Assembly (NCBI RefSeq): GCF_019468465.1
Contig: NZ_CP080519.1
Coordinates: forward strand, 1,937,001-2,001,000
Source of the DNA: Amycolatopsis sp. DSM 110486
GTDB taxonomy: Bacteria > Actinomycetota > Actinomycetes > Mycobacteriales > Pseudonocardiaceae
Direction of reading: 5' to 3'
DNA length: 64,000 bases
The notes under the pieces were generated by a model. It was not told where the DNA came from. It saw only the letters and a list, made by a program, of their open reading frames with translations, and ran no database searches. The position numbers and the translations under genes are program-made. Of this stretch, positions 41,306 to 49,834 are shown piece after piece (position 1 is the stretch's first letter; each line of letters starts with the position of its first letter).

Positions 41306-42558
41306 GCCTGCAGCCGAGAAAGTGCCGCAGGAATGGCCGCCGCCAGCAAATCCAGCTCCTCGTCCCCCGCCACCAGCGGCGGCGACATCGCAATCCCCTT
41401 CCCCAACGGCCGCACCAAAACCCCCTCGTCCCGCACCAGCCGCTGCAACTTCCCCGGCGCCCCGGGGTCCGCCGCCAGTACCTCCGCCGACAGCTCCACC
41501 GCGGCCAAGAACCCCAGCCCAGCCCGAACCTCCGCGACCAACGGATGCTCAGCCGCCCCGGCCAGCGCGTCCGCCAACGGCTTCTCCAGATCCCTCCCCC
41601 GCGGAATCAACCCGTCCTTCTCATAAATGTCCAACGTCGCCAACGCAGCAGCACAACCCACCGGGTGCCCCGCATAAGTAGCCCCATGGCGCAAAACAGG
41701 AGCCCCGGCAGAACCCGTGAAGAACGGCGCCGCCACCTCCGGCGAAACCAGCAACGCGGCCAACGGAATGGTCCCACCGGTGAGACCCTTGGCAGTCGTC
41801 ACCATATCCGGCCGAACCGCCCACCGATCAATCCCGAACCACGTCCCCAACCGCCCGAACGCGGCAATCACGCAATCCGCCACGAAAAGCACGCCGTAAC
41901 GGTGACAAACCTCCACCGCGGCCTCGAGATACCCCTCCGGCGGCAACAACACGCCCCCGGCACCGATCACCGGCTCACAGAAGAACGCGGCAACCCGATC
42001 CGCCCCCACCCGCAGGATCTCGGCCTCCAACGCCGGAACACTGTCATACGCCACATGCGAAAACCCCGAAGGCATCGGCCCGAACCCCTCGGCATTCACC
42101 GGGATCCCGCCCACGGCCGTACCGAACCCGTGCGTCCCGTGGTACCCCTGCGTCCGCCCGATGATGTGGGTCTTCTCCGGCCGTCCAGTGTGGACGAAGT
42201 GCGCCCGAGCGATCTTCACCGCCGTGTCGACGACATCACCACCGCCGGAGCCGAGGAACACCTTCGAACCCGGCACCGGAGCAAGCGAAGAGAGCCGCGA
42301 AGCCAATTCCAACGCCGGCTCGTTCGCGTAATACCCGAACAGGTTGTACGAATCCAGCTTCTCCAGCTGCGCCGTCACGGCCTGGGTGATCTCAGGCCGC
42401 CCGTGGCCGAAGTTCGCGTACCAGAGCGAAGCCGTGGCGTCGAAGTAGCGGCGGCCGGCGTCGTCCCACACGTACGAGCCCGAGCCGCGCGTGATCACGA
42501 AGCGGTCGCCGTCCACGGCGCCCATGTCCGCGAACGGGTGCCACAGCGGGTTCTCCAT
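41302..42558 (-). CDS. Class III PLP-dependent aminotransferase
   Basis: 418 residues. Conserved elements are SLWYANFGHGRPEI, GSGGGDVVDTAVKIAR, the GYHGTHGFG substrate loop, VADCVIAAFGRLG (the Asp that contacts the PLP nitrogen; the usual DEV reads DCV) and TTAKGLTGG with the Schiff-base Lys. Omega-amino-acid:pyruvate or beta-alanine-type aminotransferases are the closest group. It lies 15 nt downstream of a CoA-transferase gene, so amino-acid deamination and CoA activation may be linked. Confidence 0.88.
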   Translation of the reverse strand: MENPLWHPFADMGAVDGDRFVITRGSGSYVWDDAGRRYFDATASLWYANFGHGRPEITQAVTAQLEKLDSYNLFGYYANEPALELASRLSSLAPVPGSKVFLGSGGGDVVDTAVKIARAHFVHTGRPEKTHIIGRTQGYHGTHGFGTAVGGIPVNAEGFGPMPSGFSHVAYDSVPALEAEILRVGADRVAAFFCEPVIGAGGVLLPPEGYLEAAVEVCHRYGVLFVADCVIAAFGRLGTWFGIDRWAVRPDMVTTAKGLTGGTIPLAALLVSPEVAAPFFTGSAGAPVLRHGATYAGHPVGCAAALATLDIYEKDGLIPRGRDLEKPLADALAGAAEHPLVAEVRAGLGFLAAVELSAEVLAADPGAPGKLQRLVRDEGVLVRPLGKGIAMSPPLVAGDEELDLLAAAIPAALSRLQA

Positions 42559-42573
42559 GTAATCCTCCTTGTG

Positions 42574-43755
42574 TCACAACGAAAGGAACTCGGCGATCTC
42601 CGACTCCGAGTACCCGATTTCCGCGAGCACCTCCGCCGTGTGCTGGCCCAGCACCGGTGGCGCCGACGTCGGCCGCGGCTGCGTGTCCGAGGCCTTCACC
42701 GGGAAACCCGTGCCGAGGTAGGTGCCGACGGTTGGGTGCGGCAGCCGCACGACCTGGTCGCGCGCGGCGGTCCACGGGTCGGCGTACACGTCGTCGATGT
42801 CGTTGATCGGCGCGGCCGGGATGCTCGCCGCGTCGAGGGCCTTCGTCCAGTCGTCGACGGTGCGCGTGACCAGCACTTCTTCCAGCAACGCGTTGAGCTC
42901 GTCGCGGTGCGCGGCCCGCGCCGCGTTGGTCGAGAACTGCGGGTCCTCCGCGATGTCCAGGCCGAGAACCCCGCAGAACGCGCGCCACAGCTTCTCGCTG
43001 CCGACGGCGATGACGAGCCAGCCGTCGGACACGTGGTACGCCTGGTACGGGACGATGCTCGGGTGCGCCGAGCCCATCCGGCGCGGCCGCGGGGTGTCGT
43101 AGAAGTGCGCACCGGCGGCGTAGATGTGCCAGGCGAGCTGCGCGTCGAGCAGGGAGACGTCGAGGTACTGGCCGCGCCCGGTGGTGTGGCGAGCCTGCAG
43201 CGCCATCAGCACGCCGATGATCGCCCACGTGCCCGCGTTGAGGTCGGCCACGGGCAGGCCCACCTTGGCGGGCGCGCCGTCAGGCTCGCCGGTCAGCCCC
43301 ATCACGCCGCCGAGCGCCTGCGCGACGAGGTCGTAGCCCGGCCGGTCGCGGTACGGCCCCGTCTGGCCGAAGCCCGTGATCGACACGTGGATCAGCCGCG
43401 GGTTCAGCTCGGACAGCGAGGCGTACGACAGGCCCCACCGCTCCAGCGTGCCCGGGCGGAAGTTCTCGACGAGCACGTCCGCGTCGGCCACGAGCCGGCG
43501 CACGGCTTCGCGGCCGCGTTCGGACTTGAGGTCGAGCACGATCCCGCGCTTGTTGCGGTTGGCGGCAAGGAAGTACACGGCTTCGTCGCCGACGAACGGC
43601 GGGCCCCACAGGCGCGTGTCGTCGCCGTGGCCGGGCGGCTCGACCTTGACGACGTCGGCACCCATCTCGCCGAGGTACTGCGTGCAGTACGGCCCAGCCA
43701 GGATCCGGGAGAGGTCGACGACCTTGAGACCGTCGAGCGGGCGGACCTCGGGCAT
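42574..43755 (-). CDS. CaiB/BaiF family (type III) CoA-transferase
   Basis: 393 residues. N-terminal LDGLKVVDLSRILAGPYCTQYLGEMGADVVKVEPP, then NKRGIVLDLK, GFGQTGPYRDRPGYD, the catalytic Asp in GLPVADLNAG, and TTGRGQYLDVSLLD. Transfers CoA between an acyl-CoA donor and a carboxylic acid. First gene of an operon with the aminotransferase. Substrate unknown. Confidence 0.9.
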   Translation of the reverse strand: MPEVRPLDGLKVVDLSRILAGPYCTQYLGEMGADVVKVEPPGHGDDTRLWGPPFVGDEAVYFLAANRNKRGIVLDLKSERGREAVRRLVADADVLVENFRPGTLERWGLSYASLSELNPRLIHVSITGFGQTGPYRDRPGYDLVAQALGGVMGLTGEPDGAPAKVGLPVADLNAGTWAIIGVLMALQARHTTGRGQYLDVSLLDAQLAWHIYAAGAHFYDTPRPRRMGSAHPSIVPYQAYHVSDGWLVIAVGSEKLWRAFCGVLGLDIAEDPQFSTNAARAAHRDELNALLEEVLVTRTVDDWTKALDAASIPAAPINDIDDVYADPWTAARDQVVRLPHPTVGTYLGTGFPVKASDTQPRPTSAPPVLGQHTAEVLAEIGYSESEIAEFLSL

Positions 43756-43920
43756 GGGGCGGCTCCTCGGGGCGTCGTCGCGGACCTACGCCTCCTTTCT
43801 ACCTCCCGGCCAACGGATTACCTACCAACGGCCCATTGACGTGAACCGTTCACTCCTGTTGATTCTTGAGGAAGTATGTGCCGCTTTGAGTAGTTGAGTT
43901 GTGCACTCCGGGAGGAATTC
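43756..43920. promoter_or_regulatory. Divergent promoter region with palindrome GTGAAC-C-GTTCAC
   Basis: The perfect 13-bp palindrome at 43841-43853 lies about 70 bp before the alpha-galactosidase start. TTGACG (43836-43841) and TTGATT (17 nt later) could be -35/-10 elements with the palindrome in the spacer, an arrangement suited to repression. Confidence 0.5.
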
Positions 43921-45894
43921 ATGCGTCGTCTTGTGGGCCTGCTGGCGGTCGCCTGCCTGACCACCGGCCTGGCCACCACCCTCACCCCGGCGAGCGCGGA
44001 AGCGGCCCCCGCCGCCCCGCACGCCGTCCAGCAGGAAACCGGCGCGCTGCCGCCGATGGGCTGGAACAGCTGGAACAAGTTCGGCTGCAACATCAACGAG
44101 ACCCTCATCCGCGAGACCGCCGACGCGATCGTCAGCAGCGGCCTGCGCGACGCCGGCTACCAGTACGTGAACATCGACGACTGCTGGGCCGAGCAGAACC
44201 GCAACGCCGAGGGCAAGTTCGAGCCCAACCACGAACGCTTCCCGAGCGGTATCAAGGCGCTGGCCGACTACGTGCACGCCAAGGGCCTCAAGCTCGGCAT
44301 CTACACCAGCGCCGGCACGCAGACCTGCGCGAAGACCATGCCCGGCGCCCTCGACCACGAGGACGTCGACGCGCAGACCTTCGCCGACTGGGGCGTCGAC
44401 TACCTCAAGTACGACAACTGCAACAACGAGGGCCGCCCGGCCATCGAGCGCTACACGAAGATGGGCGACGCGATCAAGAAGACCGGCCGCTCGATGATCT
44501 ACGCGCTGTGCGAGTGGGGCGAGAACCAGCCGTGGCTGTGGGGCAAGACCTCCGGCGCGCAGCTGTGGCGCACCACCGGTGACATCAGCGACAACTGGAC
44601 CAGCATGACCGGCATCCTCGACCAGCAGGTGGGGCTCGAGAAGTACTCCGGCCCCGGCGGCTGGAACGACCCCGACATGCTCGAGGTCGGCAACGGCGGC
44701 ATGACCGACGCCGAGTACCGCTCGCACTTCGCACTCTGGTCGCTGATGAACGCGCCGCTGCTCGCGGGCAACGACGTCCGCTCCATGCCGGCCGCGACGA
44801 AGGCGATCCTGGCGAACAAGGACGTCGTCGCCCTCGACCAGGACTGGGCGGGCGTGCAGGGCCACAAGGTCCGCGACGACGGCGACACCGAGGTGTGGAC
44901 CAAGCCGATGTCCGACGGTTCGGCCGCGGTGGTGCTGTTCAACCGCGGGATTTCCGCCGCGACGATGTCGAGCAACGCGTCGGAGATCGGTCTGTCCGGG
45001 CGCGATTTCCGGGTGCGTGACCTGTGGACGGGTGCGGAGACGGAGAGCGCCGGGACGCTGCGGGCGACCGTGCCGAGCCACGGGGCGGCGGTGTTCCGGG
45101 TGTGGCCGGCCAAGTTCCCGGCTGCCGCACCGGCGGCGACGTTGTCTCTTGACGCGGGATCGTACTTCCCTGCTGGGAAGCCGTTCACGGCTCACGTCCG
45201 ACTGACCAACGACGGCAGCACGCCGCTCGCCGCGGCTCGGGTGACGGTGTCGGCGCCGTCCGGCTGGCAGCTCGACGGGCGTGGTGACGTGCTCGTGCCC
45301 GCAGTTGCGCCGGGTAAGTCGTGGGAACGGTCGGTGACGGTGAAGCCCGTGAAGCCGGGCGCACAGGTCGCGATGTCGGCGAAAGCCACCTACTTCACGG
45401 GCTGGGGGCGGCGTTCGTTGTCGGCTGACGCGAGTGGACCGGTCGTGACACCGTTCGCTGCCGGAGTGACGCCGATGTCGAAGGCGCCGTTCTTGCTGAC
45501 TGAGAACGGCTGGGGCCCGGTCGAGCGGGGCACCAGCAACGGCGAGAACCAGGCCGGCGACGGGAACCCGATCACGATCAACGGCCAGGTGTATTCGGAT
45601 GGCCTTGGGGCGCACGCGCCTTCGCTGGTCCGGGTGTATCTGGGTGGGGGTTGTCAGACGTTCCATTCGGTCGTCGGACTCGATGACGAGTTCGCCACGG
45701 GGAGCGTGACGTTCGAGGTCCGCGGGGATGGGAAGACGCTGGCTTCGACGGACGTGTTCCGCCATGGCTCGGCGGCGCAGGCGCTCGACGTGCCGTTGGG
45801 TGGGGTGCAGGTGCTGGACCTGGTCGTGACGGATGGCGGGGACGGGAACAACACCGATCACGCAGACTGGGCTGACGCGGCGGTGAGCTGCTGA
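43921..45894 (+). CDS. Secreted GH27 alpha-galactosidase with NEW3 and NPCBM domains
   Basis: 657 residues from ATG at 43921 (GGGAGG ribosome site). Signal peptide ends near ASAEAAP (residue about 29). The GH27 barrel has PPMGWNSWNKFGCNINE, nucleophile Asp165 in YLKYDNCN and probable acid/base Asp221 in WRTTGDISDNW. A C-terminal Greek-key domain follows, then an alpha-galactosidase NEW3 segment (about 400-500) and an NPCBM-type carbohydrate-binding module ending DHADWADAAVSC. Hydrolyses alpha-1,6- or alpha-1,4-galactosides in plant polymers outside the cell. Confidence 0.93.
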   Translation: MRRLVGLLAVACLTTGLATTLTPASAEAAPAAPHAVQQETGALPPMGWNSWNKFGCNINETLIRETADAIVSSGLRDAGYQYVNIDDCWAEQNRNAEGKFEPNHERFPSGIKALADYVHAKGLKLGIYTSAGTQTCAKTMPGALDHEDVDAQTFADWGVDYLKYDNCNNEGRPAIERYTKMGDAIKKTGRSMIYALCEWGENQPWLWGKTSGAQLWRTTGDISDNWTSMTGILDQQVGLEKYSGPGGWNDPDMLEVGNGGMTDAEYRSHFALWSLMNAPLLAGNDVRSMPAATKAILANKDVVALDQDWAGVQGHKVRDDGDTEVWTKPMSDGSAAVVLFNRGISAATMSSNASEIGLSGRDFRVRDLWTGAETESAGTLRATVPSHGAAVFRVWPAKFPAAAPAATLSLDAGSYFPAGKPFTAHVRLTNDGSTPLAAARVTVSAPSGWQLDGRGDVLVPAVAPGKSWERSVTVKPVKPGAQVAMSAKATYFTGWGRRSLSADASGPVVTPFAAGVTPMSKAPFLLTENGWGPVERGTSNGENQAGDGNPITINGQVYSDGLGAHAPSLVRVYLGGGCQTFHSVVGLDDEFATGSVTFEVRGDGKTLASTDVFRHGSAAQALDVPLGGVQVLDLVVTDGGDGNNTDHADWADAAVSC

Positions 45895-45943
45895 ATCGGT
45901 CCGAACCATTCACACACGCCAGGCCGCGGCGGGAGAATGCGGC

Positions 45944-46435
45944 ATGGCGTCGACGGAGGCCCTGCCGGCTGAGCACTGGATGATCACTGGAACCCGCAAC
46001 GGGAAACCGCTGCCGGAAGTGGTCGTGCGGCGGTGGGCGTGGTTCTGCGACCACGCCCGCCGCAGCCGCATCCACTACGTGACCACGGAGTTCGTCGGCG
46101 TCGCCTGCGCGGCGGCGGTGCCGGTGTTCGCGGCGTTGCGGTGGGACGTGGCGTTCAGCGCGATCGCCGGAGCGCTGGTGTTGATCGCGACGACGATCCG
46201 GACGGTGCTGGGGTTCCATGACGACTGGATCGAGTACGTGCGGCTGCGGTTTTCTTTGGAAAGGGATGCGACGGCGTATTTGTACGGGATCGCGCCGTAT
46301 GACGTTTCCGATGAGGAGGCGGTGAGGGTGCTGGTCACCCGGCATGAGGAGCTCGGTGCCGAGTTGAGGGATGGGTGGTTTGCGAGGAGGAAGAAGTTGG
46401 GGAATGGGGGGCACGCGATCAAACCGCCGGCGTAG
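45944..46435 (+). CDS. DUF4231-type two-helix membrane protein
   Basis: 163 residues. A cytoplasmic start with VVVRRWAWFCDHARRSRIHYVTTE leads into two membrane helices (about 50-65 and 70-88), then FHDDWIEYVRLRFSLERDATAYLYGIAPY, the DUF4231 pattern. This fold is akin to SLATT membrane proteins proposed as pore-forming effectors in bacterial conflict; no partner sensor gene adjoins it, so the role is open. Confidence 0.75.
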   Translation: MASTEALPAEHWMITGTRNGKPLPEVVVRRWAWFCDHARRSRIHYVTTEFVGVACAAAVPVFAALRWDVAFSAIAGALVLIATTIRTVLGFHDDWIEYVRLRFSLERDATAYLYGIAPYDVSDEEAVRVLVTRHEELGAELRDGWFARRKKLGNGGHAIKPPA

Positions 46436-46616
46436 GGGTGTTGGGGTTGGGTGTGCACCCCGAAGCTGGATTGCGTTGACGGTCGGCCACGTACATCGAC
46501 CGATTCGGACCAGAGCTGATCACGCTTCACGACAAATGCGAGCCGACCGCAGAACTCGCTCGCCTGAGGTGAGCGCTATCGCCGAAGGTTGGTGACCGAT
46601 TGGCGCGCCGGGCGGC

Positions 46617-47186
46617 TTAGCTGTCTGTGCACGAGGGCCATGTGTCTACCGCCCACTCCGGCCAGCTCGGCCAGCCCGCCGGTGGGGCGGGAATCTTGCG
46701 CCCGTCGAGTTCGGCGGCGTCAGGCACCTGGAACTGCTCCCGCCACGCATCCAGATCGGCCTCGCTCATCGGGAACGTCTGATGCGGTGTTGTTTCCTGG
46801 CGGCGCGCGATGCGGGCGAGCTGGACGTCCTTGTCCACGGGCAGGTAGACCACCTGGCATGCTGCCCCGACCGACCGGGCAAGCCAGCGCAGTGCCGACC
46901 GTTCGTCGCGGCTCCAGAGCCCGAAGTCGAGTACGACGCTGGTCCCCAGCCGCAGCGCCTGTAGGGCGACCGAGATGAGCCGCCCTTCGAGCACCCAGCG
47001 CTTTCCGTCGGCCATCGAATCGCCGAACAGCGGGATCATCCAGTGATCCGGGGTCAGCCGCAGTGCCCGGTGGGTTGCGGCAAGCTCTTGGGCGCGGGTG
47101 GTTTTCCCGGCCCCCGGGAGCCCGACCATCAGGAGCAGGGTGGCGGCACGCGGGTGTTGTGAATCGAAACGCTGCGACTGAGACAT
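46617..47186 (-). CDS. P-loop kinase / AAA_33-type ATPase
   Basis: 189 residues from MSQSQRFDSQHPR. Walker A is LLMVGLPGAGKTTRA; SVVLDFGLWSRDERSALR is the Walker B-like lid region, and VVYLPVDKDVQLARIARRQ follows. The group includes zeta-toxin-like and polynucleotide-kinase-like enzymes; target unknown. Upstream non-coding DNA carries three successive hairpins. Confidence 0.82.
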   Translation of the reverse strand: MSQSQRFDSQHPRAATLLLMVGLPGAGKTTRAQELAATHRALRLTPDHWMIPLFGDSMADGKRWVLEGRLISVALQALRLGTSVVLDFGLWSRDERSALRWLARSVGAACQVVYLPVDKDVQLARIARRQETTPHQTFPMSEADLDAWREQFQVPDAAELDGRKIPAPPAGWPSWPEWAVDTWPSCTDS

Positions 47187-47589
47187 GACTTCCCTGATCA
47201 GGCGGGACGACCCGGCGTCACAGGAATATGAGTGACTGCCGGCAGGACACTGATCCGGCGGTACGTCCTGGCACTGCCCCACGTGGGGCAGGCAATGACC
47301 GCGGTTACGGGAACCGCGATACCGCCGCTAAGCGGCGGTTGTAGTCATGGATGCGCAGCAGCACATGCCTTGATCGTAGCGGACCGTCGATACCTGTGGG
47401 GACGGATATCTGTCCTGCGCTTGAACGTCAGCACTGGAGCCAGCGCTGTCCTGTTCAGCGGCCACTACGGCGCCCCGCAACGCGGCGATGGTTTGCGAGA
47501 CGTCTTCACGGCGACCTCGGAGCACGACGGGGGAACAGCAACGCGCGCGCCGAGGACGGGCACAACCAACGCCGCGTTGGGGCCGGCGG
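47187..47589. other. 400-bp gene-free region with three close hairpins
   Basis: 47274-47291 is a perfect 18-bp palindrome centred on CACGTG. 47300-47318 is CGCGGTT-ACGGG-AACCGCG. 47321-47339 is ACCGCCGCT-A-AGCGGCGGT. No frame in the region resembles a known protein. It may be a regulatory leader of the kinase gene, a small RNA or terminators. Confidence 0.6.
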
Positions 47590-48375
47590 TCAGCGGACGC
47601 CGAGGTCGAAGTCCAGGCTGTAGCGGTTCGAGGGCATCGCGCCGGCGGACTTCGCGCCGTCGATGGGGAGGACGGCGCCGTTGATGAAGCGGGATTCGTC
47701 GGTGGCCAGGAAGAGGATGGCCTTGGCGACTTCTGTGGCCTCGCCGACGCGGGCTGCGGGTGTGCTGGCCACGAGCTGGTGCTGCTTGGTCTCGAAGTCG
47801 TCGGGGGAGGCCAACGTCGAGCGGAGCATGTCGGTGTCGATGGCGCCCGGGTTGACGGTGTTGGCGCGGATGCCCTGGTGAGCGTGGGCGACGGCGAGGG
47901 ACTTCGTGAGGCCGACCAAGGCGTGCTTCGTCGCGTTGTAGACCGGGTCGCTCGGACGGCCCATCACGCCGCCGTTGGACGACGTCGTGATGATGCTGCC
48001 GGAGCGTTGCGCGAGCATGTGGGGCAGCACGGCGCGCGTGCCGAGGAAGGCGGTGCGGACGTTGAGCGCGAAGATGGTGTCGAAGTCCTCGAGCGTGGTC
48101 TCCGTGAGGGGTTTGGCGAGGTGGACGCCGACGTTGTTCACCAGCACGTCGACGCGGCCCGTGTCCTCGATGACGCCCGCGACGAAGTCGTTGACCGCGG
48201 TCTCGTCGGTGGCGTCCACGAGTGAGTGGCGGTAGCCGTCCAGCTGAGCAGCCGGCTCGCGGATGTCGCTCGCGAAAACCACGGCGCCCTCGGCCAGGAA
48301 CTCCTTCACGGTGGCGAGGCCGATGCCCCGCGCGCCCCCGAAGATCACCGCGACCTTGCCGGCCAACCGAGCCAT
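47590..48375 (-). CDS. Short-chain dehydrogenase/reductase
   Basis: 261 residues. NAD(P)-binding FGGARGIGLATVK, NNVGVH, catalytic Ser in TTSSNGG, Tyr-Lys in VYNATK, and the late NPGAIDTDM. A classical SDR of about 250 residues. Last gene of the ThDP enzyme-hyuA'-'hyuB operon; the hyuB remnant stops 3 nt before it, so it is probably still translated from that mRNA. Substrate unknown. Confidence 0.9.
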   Translation of the reverse strand: MARLAGKVAVIFGGARGIGLATVKEFLAEGAVVFASDIREPAAQLDGYRHSLVDATDETAVNDFVAGVIEDTGRVDVLVNNVGVHLAKPLTETTLEDFDTIFALNVRTAFLGTRAVLPHMLAQRSGSIITTSSNGGVMGRPSDPVYNATKHALVGLTKSLAVAHAHQGIRANTVNPGAIDTDMLRSTLASPDDFETKQHQLVASTPAARVGEATEVAKAILFLATDESRFINGAVLPIDGAKSAGAMPSNRYSLDFDLGVR

Positions 48376-48378
48376 CGT

Positions 48379-48812
48379 TCAGTCCCTCCCTCGAAGTTCG
48401 GCCACCTCGTAGTCCTCCGGCAGCCTGACCAGCGCGTCCGGCGCGCCGGTGTACCGCACCACTACGCCGTAGACGGACTCCGCCGCCTCCGCGGAAACGT
48501 ACCCCGCCACCACGTCGGCCAGCACGTCTGCCACGGCGCGCCGCCGCGGGTCGCCGTAGCCGCCGCCACCGGGCAGGACGACGTCGACCTCGGCGTCCGG
48601 AGCCAAGGCGATGCGGCTCTTGACGGGCAGATCAGCTCCGGAAACCAGCCCGAACCGGCCGAGGGCGCCGGGAGAACCACCGTCCACACCGGACGCAGCG
48701 GCCCGCACCCGGTCGACGTTCCCGTTGACACTCCAGGGAAAATCGCCCCGCGGACCCATGGTGGTCCGCTGCCCCAGCCCGCCGCGGAACTGCCCGGCGC
48801 CACCCGAGTCTC
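48379..48812 (-). pseudogene. hyuB remnant (C-terminal part of hydantoinase B / N-methylhydantoinase subunit B)
   Basis: Carries the HyuB C-terminal sequence RDSGGAGQFRGGLGQ, then LVSGADLP, VDVVLPGGGGYGDPRRR and VSAEAAESVYGVVV. HyuB is normally about 520-580 residues; only about 145 remain and there is no start of its own before the join with hyuA. The frame is one base off the hyuA frame. Inactive as an enzyme by any reading. Confidence 0.82.
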
Positions 48813-49834
48813 GAGCCGCCGCCGACGCCGATCTCGATCATGTCGGTCACCGGCACCTTCACCGGCAGCCCCGAGCCGGGCAGCAGCCGGTATTCGCGGC
48901 CGACCTCGAACTCGTGCGTCACCAGAGGCGCGCCGTCGGCGACCAGGCAGAGTTTCGCCGTCGTGCCGCCCATGTCGAACGCCAGCAGCTCGCGTTCCCC
49001 GGCCCCGACGCCGAACGCGGACGCGGCGAGCGCTCCGCCCGACGGACCGGATTCGAGGATGCGGATCGGGTACCGGCCCGCGGTCTCGACGGTCGCGATC
49101 CCGCCGTGGGACAACATGATGTGCGGCGCGGGCCGCACCCCCAGCTCGTGCAGCCGGCGCGCCAGATCCGCCAGGTACCGCTCGGCGAGGTCCTGCACAT
49201 AGACGTTGGCGACCGTGGTCGACGTCCGCTCGAACTCGCGGATCTCCGGCACCACTTCGGACGAAAGCGCCACCCGCAGCCGCGGCGCAACGCGTGCGAG
49301 CACCTCGGCCGCGCGCCGCTCGTGCGCGGGATTGGTGAAGGAATGCAGGAAACACACGGCGACTGCGTCGATGCCCCGCGCGTCGAGCTCGCGGCCCAGC
49401 CGCGCGACGTACTCCTCGTCCAGTCCCGTGTGGACGGTCCCGTCGGCCAGGATCCGCTCCGGCACGTCGAAGCGCAGGTACCGGGGCACCAGCGGTTCGG
49501 GCAGTTCGAGGCTCAGGTCGTAGAGCTCGTAACGGTGCTCGCGGCGCATCTCGAGCACGTCGCGGAACCCCGCCGTGGCGAGCAACGCCGTGCGCGCGCC
49601 CTTGCGTTCGATCAGCGCGTTCGTGACCAGCGTGGTGCCGTGCACGAGCTGCTCTACGTCGCCGAAGTCCAGCCCGGTGCGCGCGAACACCCCGGCCAGG
49701 CCTTCGGCGACCGCGAGAGCCGGCTCACGGTGGGTGGTGAGCACCTTCCCGACCGCGACGACCCCGGATTCGCCGAGCACACACAGGTCCGTGAACGTGC
49801 CGCCGATGTCGACGCCGACCCGCAGGCCCGCCAT
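48812..49834 (-). pseudogene. hyuA remnant (N-terminal half of hydantoinase A / oxoprolinase subunit A)
   Basis: Starts MAGLRVGVDIGGTFTDLCV (actin-like ATP-binding motif) and runs through the Hydant_A_N domain and LLAFDMGGTTAKLCL to IEIGVGGGS at residue 341. There it should continue as IA... but instead joins HyuB sequence out of frame. HyuA is usually about 690 residues. The start overlaps the stop of the ThDP enzyme gene (TGATG). An N-terminal fragment with about 60 random residues could still be made. Original role: ATP-dependent opening of hydantoin or 5-oxoproline rings with HyuB. Confidence 0.85.

Noticed and set aside
40138..43839. A 1233-codon plus-strand frame across the DUF2891, aminotransferase and CoA-transferase genes
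   Set aside because: GC-rich shadow frame with Arg/Pro/His composition; all three recognised genes are in other frames.
46558..46574. Near-palindrome GCTCGCCTGAGGTGAGC
   Set aside because: Several mismatched centre positions and no convincing relation to a promoter; too common in GC-rich DNA to call an operator.
47232..47684. ORF in the gene-free region beside the kinase
   Set aside because: It runs through the hairpins and into the antisense of the SDR gene; no family similarity and no ribosome site.
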